A stretch of DNA of 64,000 nt from Phoronis australis. Its lineage: Eukaryota > Phoronida > Phoronidae. Position 1 is the stretch's first letter. Each line of letters begins with the position of its first letter. The stretch covers positions 213,695 through 277,694 of the forward strand of contig NMRA01000453.1 in the NCBI GenBank assembly GCA_002633005.1. Direction: 5' to 3'. Shown here piece after piece: positions 58,081 through 64,000 of this stretch. Made by a program: the position numbers and the translations under genes. Below the pieces are notes generated by a model. That model saw only the letters and a program-made list of their open reading frames with translations, did no database searches and was not told the origin of the DNA.

Positions 58081-58694
58081 ATCTACTTGGGTGCTACGTA
58101 TCTTTCATGAAATACAGGAGAAAATTATATTTTACCTATCTGCCATTTATGTTATAAACTGGTGAAAGTTTACCGAGGGCATGTTCACGGATGTCAAATT
58201 CTTCAACCATCTTCACTAAACTGTTGGTTTCCACTCCTGTCTCATTACTAGTAATGACCCCTATTTCAAGCATTATCTACAAGATTGAAATCACTAATTT
58301 GCCAATATCAAGTTTACTATCAGTTTCTAATATAATCAAAATAGATGCTAGCTAGAGCAACATGGAATGTTGTTATGCACCCACCATGTGCATCACATAC
58401 ATCACCGATGCAACAGGAAGCAATGCTACTAAAAATAGACCAGGAGCTGAAGAATGTCAACATTGTGCTCTCCCCCATCTCCACTGCTAGTGGACATTTT
58501 CCTCTTTCACAGTTTGTAGCAGTCTCTATAATTCGGGACATGGAAATTCAAGCTAGTATTGACTTTTCCTTGACTCTGATTAAATGGGAAACAGGTATTC
58601 ATTACATTTCTTAAATTTGTTTCAATACGGAGTCTTATGACATGGCAGTTACAATCACTGGAAATAAATGTAGAGGCAGCGTTTTTGGTCGCAA

Positions 58695-58740
58695 TTTCTG
58701 AATTTGGGACAGCCAATGTTGCATATCCTAAACTTTCAAT
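58695..58740. repeat. Diverged dispersed repeat R4, copy 2
   Basis: Same orientation and motif order as 38082-38160, with scattered substitutions. Confidence 0.55.
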
Positions 58741-60182
58741 ACAAGCACTGACCTTGAGCAAATTAATTAATTTTGTAACATAATTAACTTCACTTCATTT
58801 ACTTGGCATGCTCACCTTCCTGTGTTTGCACCCCCAGCCCGTCACCAACTTGTCAATGAATGGATGCAGTGTGTTATATATAGGAAACCTGAATGTGCTT
58901 AGGTGTACAATAACTTCATCACTAATGTGCAAAAGGTACGACTTTTTGCTTTATACTATTAATAATTCTGTAGCAAGTAACTTTGCATCAAAATCTGACT
59001 ACACAGTTACAGCACAAAAATATAATTGGTGCTTATGCTCAAGAATTCCCTGCTGAAGGTCATCAGCGACAAGTCAGAAATGTTTAGAAAAGAATAATAA
59101 ACCGGTTATGCCCATATTTCCTGAAATGAAAAATGCTGAACACTACGGGCAACCCATATTTAAAAAAAGAATCCAACTTACATAGCGTTTTTCAGCAATG
59201 TGTACGATAGCGTTTTTTAAGTAGTAACCAAGACAAGTGTTTTCAGGTGAGTCAAGAAAATCAATGAAAACCAAACAGATGTAAGAACGCAGCAGGCTTC
59301 CAAGGCCACCTGCTGCACATTCGGCCTAGTGATCTATCAAATCATTTCAGGCTCACTGAACAACTGAATTCTCTACATAATGCTGTCTGACCTAAAATAA
59401 CTCCAAAACAAAGTCAGAGGTCCCCTCATCTTTTTCTCGTTGCATAAAAACAAGAGACATCAACATAAAATATTCGACATACTTTCAACTTTCAAAATAT
59501 ACATGTACTCTTACCAGAGTTAGCATTCATTCTTTTGAAGATATTTGACTAATCACATAGTCTTGTCCACAATGTCCCACTAAGGTCTGAGTGAAAATAC
59601 ATAGATTAATCTCATAGTTACACAGAAATGTGAAATGACAGAGTATCAAATATCACCAGTTCTAGTTGAGCATTAATTATTCAACATATTCAATCCGAGA
59701 AACACAACAACTCTGTCAACTTAATTAATAATTCATTGTCTCTTCACCCAATTTTAATGCCAGTTCATGCTGATTAAGGTACAATTTATGGCAATGCAAC
59801 CCTTGTGGTAACTCACTGACATTCTGTACTACTCAGGAACAGGTGACTCAGGCTCAGGGGAGGGGAGGAGAGGGGTTCTTGCAAGCACAATTACTCATGA
59901 TAACAGCATTCGTACCACGTATCCTAGTTCTCAATAGTGGACATTACCAAACCAACATACGGCAACTCTCCACTCATTTCGCATTCAGCTAAAATTGTCG
60001 TTTTCCATATTCAACCACAACTGAATTTAGTATAAGCAGCGCTCAACGCTTAGTTTGACGCTTGGTTGCCAAATGTGACTTCACAAAAATGCAAGATCGC
60101 AAAATGAAATCTGAAAAGTGACATCAAAATCTTCAGCAAAAAACATGTTATACTTTGTTTTCAAAGAGTAACACATATACCA

Positions 60183-61003
60183 CAGTGGCGGATCTAGGAT
60201 ATCACAAGGGGGGGGCCAACATTTTGTCTGTAAACATTTGCTCCAACCATGATTGGCGCATAGCACCGAATGGGGGCAAACCCCCTTCCCGCCCAGGAAA
60301 TTTTTCTGTTTTTTTCCTCTAAAAATCAAGCATATTCCTTGATTCCTGAAGTATTATCCAAGAAAAAAAGGCAAAAAAAAAAAACGGAGAAGGTATCAAA
60401 CAGGAAAAACTGCAAGCGTCACAGACTCAAACTCATGACCTGGCGAATAGAGCGAGCTTGCTTTACCACTGCACCACCACGATTTACGTAACTCCTACTT
60501 TGATCCTAAGAGACCTACTTGTTTACGGTCCACAGCGATTGCACGTGAAACCTTCTTTTTGTAATGATTATTACATGTTTTACACTTTGTGCAATCAGTT
60601 CATAACAAATTTGTTGTATTTAAAATAGTCTGTTTTTTCATCATCACAAAGATTCCATTTTCTTTAAAAAATGAAGTAATTTTCTTCACTGCACAGTGGA
60701 GCAGACGACGGAAACAGAGTCGTAGTGCCCAGCGCCACTGCCGGTTGCCTGAGATATTGCAGGCAAGCCTATACTTAGCCATAGTTCCGTTACGATTGCA
60801 TCGTGTTCCGAATTTGACACTTGAAATTGATCTGAGCCCCCCCAACACTAAAACTGCACACATTTAAATCTTTGTTTCAGCCGTATAATTTTAATTACCG
60901 GGGTTAAACTCAACATTTCCCTACGCTCTTACTGTTTTTTTTTTGCAGCAGCCAAAGGGGGGGGACCGGGCCCTCTGGGCTGCCCCCCCTAAATCCGCCT
61001 ATG
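60183..61003. mobile_element. 821-bp TIR element carrying a tRNA-like segment
   Basis: The left end CAGTGGCGGATCTAGG (60183) and right end CCTAAATCCGCCTATG (to 61003) are inverses with three mismatches, each followed inward by G- or C-rich tracts. TACC flanks both sides and may be part of a target duplication. Inside, on the minus strand at about 60410-60487, is a tRNA-like segment with A-box-like GGTGCAGTGGTAAAGC and B-box-like GAGTTTGAGTCTG. The open frames inside are not transposase-like, so it is non-autonomous. Confidence 0.72.
60410..60487 (-). repeat. tRNA-like (SINE-type) segment inside the TIR element
   Basis: Minus-strand order: GTGGTGGTGCAGTGGTAAAG, then about 25 bases, then CATGAGTTTGAGTCTGTGAC. 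Box spacing fits an RNA polymerase III internal promoter. The anticodon arm is not well formed, so this is not a working tRNA gene. Confidence 0.55.
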
Positions 61004-63180
61004 TACCTTGTCCATTTGTGCCCGTAAAAACGTATGCACCACTCAAGTCAATCTCTCCTGCTTACACAGAAGACAGATAATCAGATTTGCTGTAGGAGAT
61101 AGTTTCATGGTCCGATCTTGCCCGATTTTTGCCACACAATTTTGACTGCCGTTTGTTCACTACCTGTGGCAAATGCACTGATTTCACAAAATAATTGCGA
61201 AATAAAGGTATTAAACCAAGGAAAACTTCGCAGTTTGGAAGTCACCACAAATTTTGAAATGGATTTCAGGTGAATTTTTGTCAGACTATGATACTCGCCA
61301 TAGCGACTTCATGGCAACTTTCCCAGGTCACCAAACACAATCTGAACTCGAGGAAGTTGTTAAGAGTAATTTCTTTAACATTTTCCATTTTGTGGAGAAA
61401 CTTGGCAATAGACAATTTCCCATGTCAGCCTTATTGTGTGCTAAATACATAAAATATTGCCGTAGTTAACACTGATAGGCACTGAAATTGATGACACTGA
61501 TTTGTATGTTAGCACTGATGGTCACTATTAGTTTTCATTATGTATACAATCACAATTACTTTTAGAGAATCCCTGTTCGGCAATAGCCTTATCTCTTTAA
61601 ATTTTTATGAACATAAAGATATTTTATAGAAGACAAATTGATGTTCACCATTTGCCAAGTTATCATTCCATTTCTGTTTCAACTATAACCTTCGACAATA
61701 GCATGAAACTACTAAAAAGAACCCAAGCTTTATAGTTAATAAAGGCCAGGTAGATGGCACTTCCAAAATTGTGTTGCACATTGATAAAACAATCTACTGT
61801 TATTGGCTAGGTTAATGCCCTGTGCATGAAGATAAGGAGGTGGTTATTTTTTTGCATAAATATACCGGTACTAAAAAGCCTAGACAGCAATTAAAGATTA
61901 GACCTTCACTTTTGTTGATAAGACCAAAATGGGGGAATGCAGTGACGCATGTGTCCTCCTGCAAAACTAAATTATTAGTATTAGATAAATCTCATATCAA
62001 AACAACTTATGGCTAGATAACTCTACCCGTGATGAGACCTCAGTATACAAAGAACTAGAAAACATCTGATTTCCAACAAACTGAAACTGATCAATGCCTT
62101 CACAACAAGTGATAAGTGTTTGAGTTAGCAACTCACAGAATGTACTACCATATAAGACTGACAGCCTCTCCATGAAAAGTTTCCTTTCACATTTACTTAC
62201 AACATGGTTTACCAGGGAGATCAAAACTACAAAATATTTCTTTACACCAAAAGTTCTAACACAAATCTACAGAATTGCTTTGAAATTACCTATGTTATGA
62301 TTATTGTAAAACTTTGGTTGTAAAAGATGTACTGCTTTTTGATAACAAGGAATATAGATCTTAAATAGTTTCAGTCTAAGTGATTACAAAAATTCATCTG
62401 CCCGGGAATAGATAGGAAATGACCATTATTATGACATTAACCCCACAAAAGGGGAGCTTTTTCATGGAAGTATGCTACAAATAGACATCCTTTTACCAAT
62501 ACCACTCTCTGAATGTGGTGTACCCTAACTTTCCAGGTCCACCCAAAGTCAAAAGTATAATAGTAAGAGTATCCCCATGGTAGTGACTTCTCAGTGGGCA
62601 ATTGATGAGGTTACCATAAAATTCATTGTTCGTAGGGAGACAAGTGTACTGATCCCTAGCCTGAAGTTACTAGTTTAATTGCTAGTGAGCAGCGGCAACA
62701 AAATACGTTGGTTGGTGGTTGCGCTGTTTAAGTGTATTCAGGGGTGGAAGGCAACTCACATGACAAGTGTGCACACTGTGCAAAAAGCAAGGGAACTTAG
62801 ACTTTAACCACACTCTGGCATTGTCTCTTACGACTACAGACATTTTTAGTGAAAAGAACCTTAAAAACAATTACACATTGAAATTGGATTGAGTTATCCA
62901 GTCACTTGCATTGCATATTGTCTGTGTAAAGTGTCTGAATGTGGTTGGATCAGGTGCTATGGTAATTATTAAGTTACTATTAAGTTTTCGCCAAAGCGTG
63001 CACACCACCAGATTCTATCACCTCAATAAAGTTGACGATAAAAGTGCATATGGGTATAGCACGCAAGGGTGTGCAGTTGTTTCACCTGTGTCTGTGATGG
63101 GGAAGAATCTGTTTCCAACCTGGATCACAGAATATGACAGAAAATTAGTCACTTAAAAATGTAGGCCAATAGCTACTACA
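61004..63180. other. Non-coding interval
   Basis: AT-rich. No conserved exon, no strong repeats. Short open frames at 61254-61469 and 61997-62224 have no recognisable features. Confidence 0.5.
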
Positions 63181-63400
63181 ACTGATGAACTGATCAAGTA
63201 CGTAACATCGGTGCCTGGAGTAGTACTCTCATCAGCCGATCGACGCTGCACTATATCTATAGCGTAACGTCGAACGGCTGATAAACGTCCCTGTGCCAGG
63301 ACCAGTTGGATATGATACCTACGCTATAATAACGCCACAGCGAAAATGGTATGCGGGACAAGTCCAGAGGCAGAGCATAACTCACCGTATGCCTAGGCGT
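63181..63400. repeat. Foldback cluster in CpG-richer DNA
   Basis: ATCAGCCGATCGACG (63231-63245) is the inverse of CGTCGAACGGCTGAT (63268-63282) apart from one base. A second pair, TATAGCGTA (about 63258) and TACGCTATA (about 63320), interleaves with it, and TAGCGTAATGG recurs near 63402. This suggests a structured or foldback element. Confidence 0.6.
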
Positions 63401-63978
63401 AGCGTAATGGCTTCAGCGCGTAATTAAAAGAAAACGTTCGAGGGCCTACATGTTAGTATAGTAGTCTTCGTTGTTGAAGGCGAAATTGGACTCCTGCAAT
63501 CAGCAACAGCAAAATCCTACAGTCGCACAGACAACGCACAGGTGCAAGCCACTGTCTAAAAACTGAGAGTGCAACTCCGGAAGTATTACATCAAATGACC
63601 CCTAGCAGGTGATATCACGTGACAATTGTTTAAACGCGGGAAATCCAATATAATCCTCAGTAGGGCTGCGTGCACCCATCGGATCGACTTATTCTGCGCC
63701 AAGGGCGTCGCGCAAACACAGACTAGTTTTGAAAAGACTGTTGGAATCAATTTTTCTAAATCCGACAAAATCCTTGCAACAAAAGTTTGCCAAGCCTACT
63801 CGGGTCGGATCAAGTTTCTATCATACGGGACTCGCAGCGTCGTTGTGACTGACACCGTGACTCTCCAGCAACCAGAGTTGACAAAATCGAAGTAACTTAG
63901 TGGCACGAGCCTTAAATTAGCGTCTCATTTACCATACCTACAAATCCGCTATCTCAAAGCCACAAAATTGTGTAGCTT
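63401..63978. other. CpG-richer non-coding stretch, promoter candidate
   Basis: Noticeably more CpG than the rest of the right half. On the minus strand a donor-like ACG|GTGAGT ends at about 63387, so a leader exon of the copine gene or of another minus-strand gene could lie here. A plus-strand open frame at 63626-63895 has no recognised domain. Confidence 0.35.
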
Positions 63979-64000
63979 CATAGGCGGATTTAGGGGGGGG
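63979..64000. mobile_element. Left end of a second TIR element, cut by the window edge
   Basis: CATAGGCGGATTTAGGGGGG at 63979 is the inverse of the right terminus of the element at 60183-61003, so another copy begins here. Confidence 0.65.

Larger units (their letters stand above)
54412..60182. other. Non-coding region upstream of the copine gene
   Basis: Probably mostly 5' intron of the minus-strand gene. Good donor-like sites on that strand lie at 57172 (ACG|GTAAGTGG) and 56629 (CAG|GTGAGT), but no exon can be fixed. Contains the R1 long copy (55782-57139), R4 copy 2 (58695-58740), a 30-bp tandem duplication (about 57302-57361) and a loosely TIR-bounded segment (57707-58080). Confidence 0.5.

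Overview
This is nuclear DNA from an animal, not a microbe. Coding exons are short, separated by kilobase introns with GT-AG ends, and embedded in AT-rich DNA carrying microsatellites, foldback repeats and tRNA-derived repeats. The products (a tektin, a metazoan-type FBXO21 and a mitochondrial citrate carrier) and the repeat types point to an invertebrate bilaterian, most likely a marine mollusc, brachiopod, hemichordate or similar. The species cannot be named from what is visible. Two single Ns (2012 and 25643) mark draft-assembly uncertainties.

Layout. 509-628 is the last coding exon of an unrecognised gene that enters from the left. 3951-15797 (+) is FBXO21 in 11 exons, apparently complete at 617 aa. 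Converging on it is tektin-1 (TEKT1, minus strand, 17889-20883, five coding exons, 402 aa). Head-to-head with TEKT1 is the mitochondrial citrate carrier SLC25A1 (+, 21612-42634, seven exons, 323 aa, first intron about 12.2 kb). After a long stretch without genes, 53323-54384 (-) holds one uninterrupted coding exon for a copine/VWA-domain protein with an N-terminal membrane anchor. The rest, to 64000, is non-coding or repetitive, with a CpG-richer patch near 63.2-63.9 kb.

The genes do not form a pathway. The best regulatory signal is the short interval between TEKT1 and SLC25A1. It has the look of a bidirectional promoter and carries a strong RFX X-box-like site plus an opposed half-site, as expected for a ciliary gene such as tektin.

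The accessory content is mostly repeats. It includes a large palindrome made of two tRNA-like sequences in opposite orientation, beside a second near-perfect palindrome, and several hairpin or TIR elements, two of which share a core. A dispersed repeat has a hairpin kept by a compensatory base-pair change between copies. There is also a nine-unit 29/30-bp minisatellite and a duplicated intronic block ending exactly at an N. No clearly new biological system was found. The most testable novelties are the X-box dyad, the compensated hairpin, the tRNA-like palindrome and the membrane-anchored copine protein.
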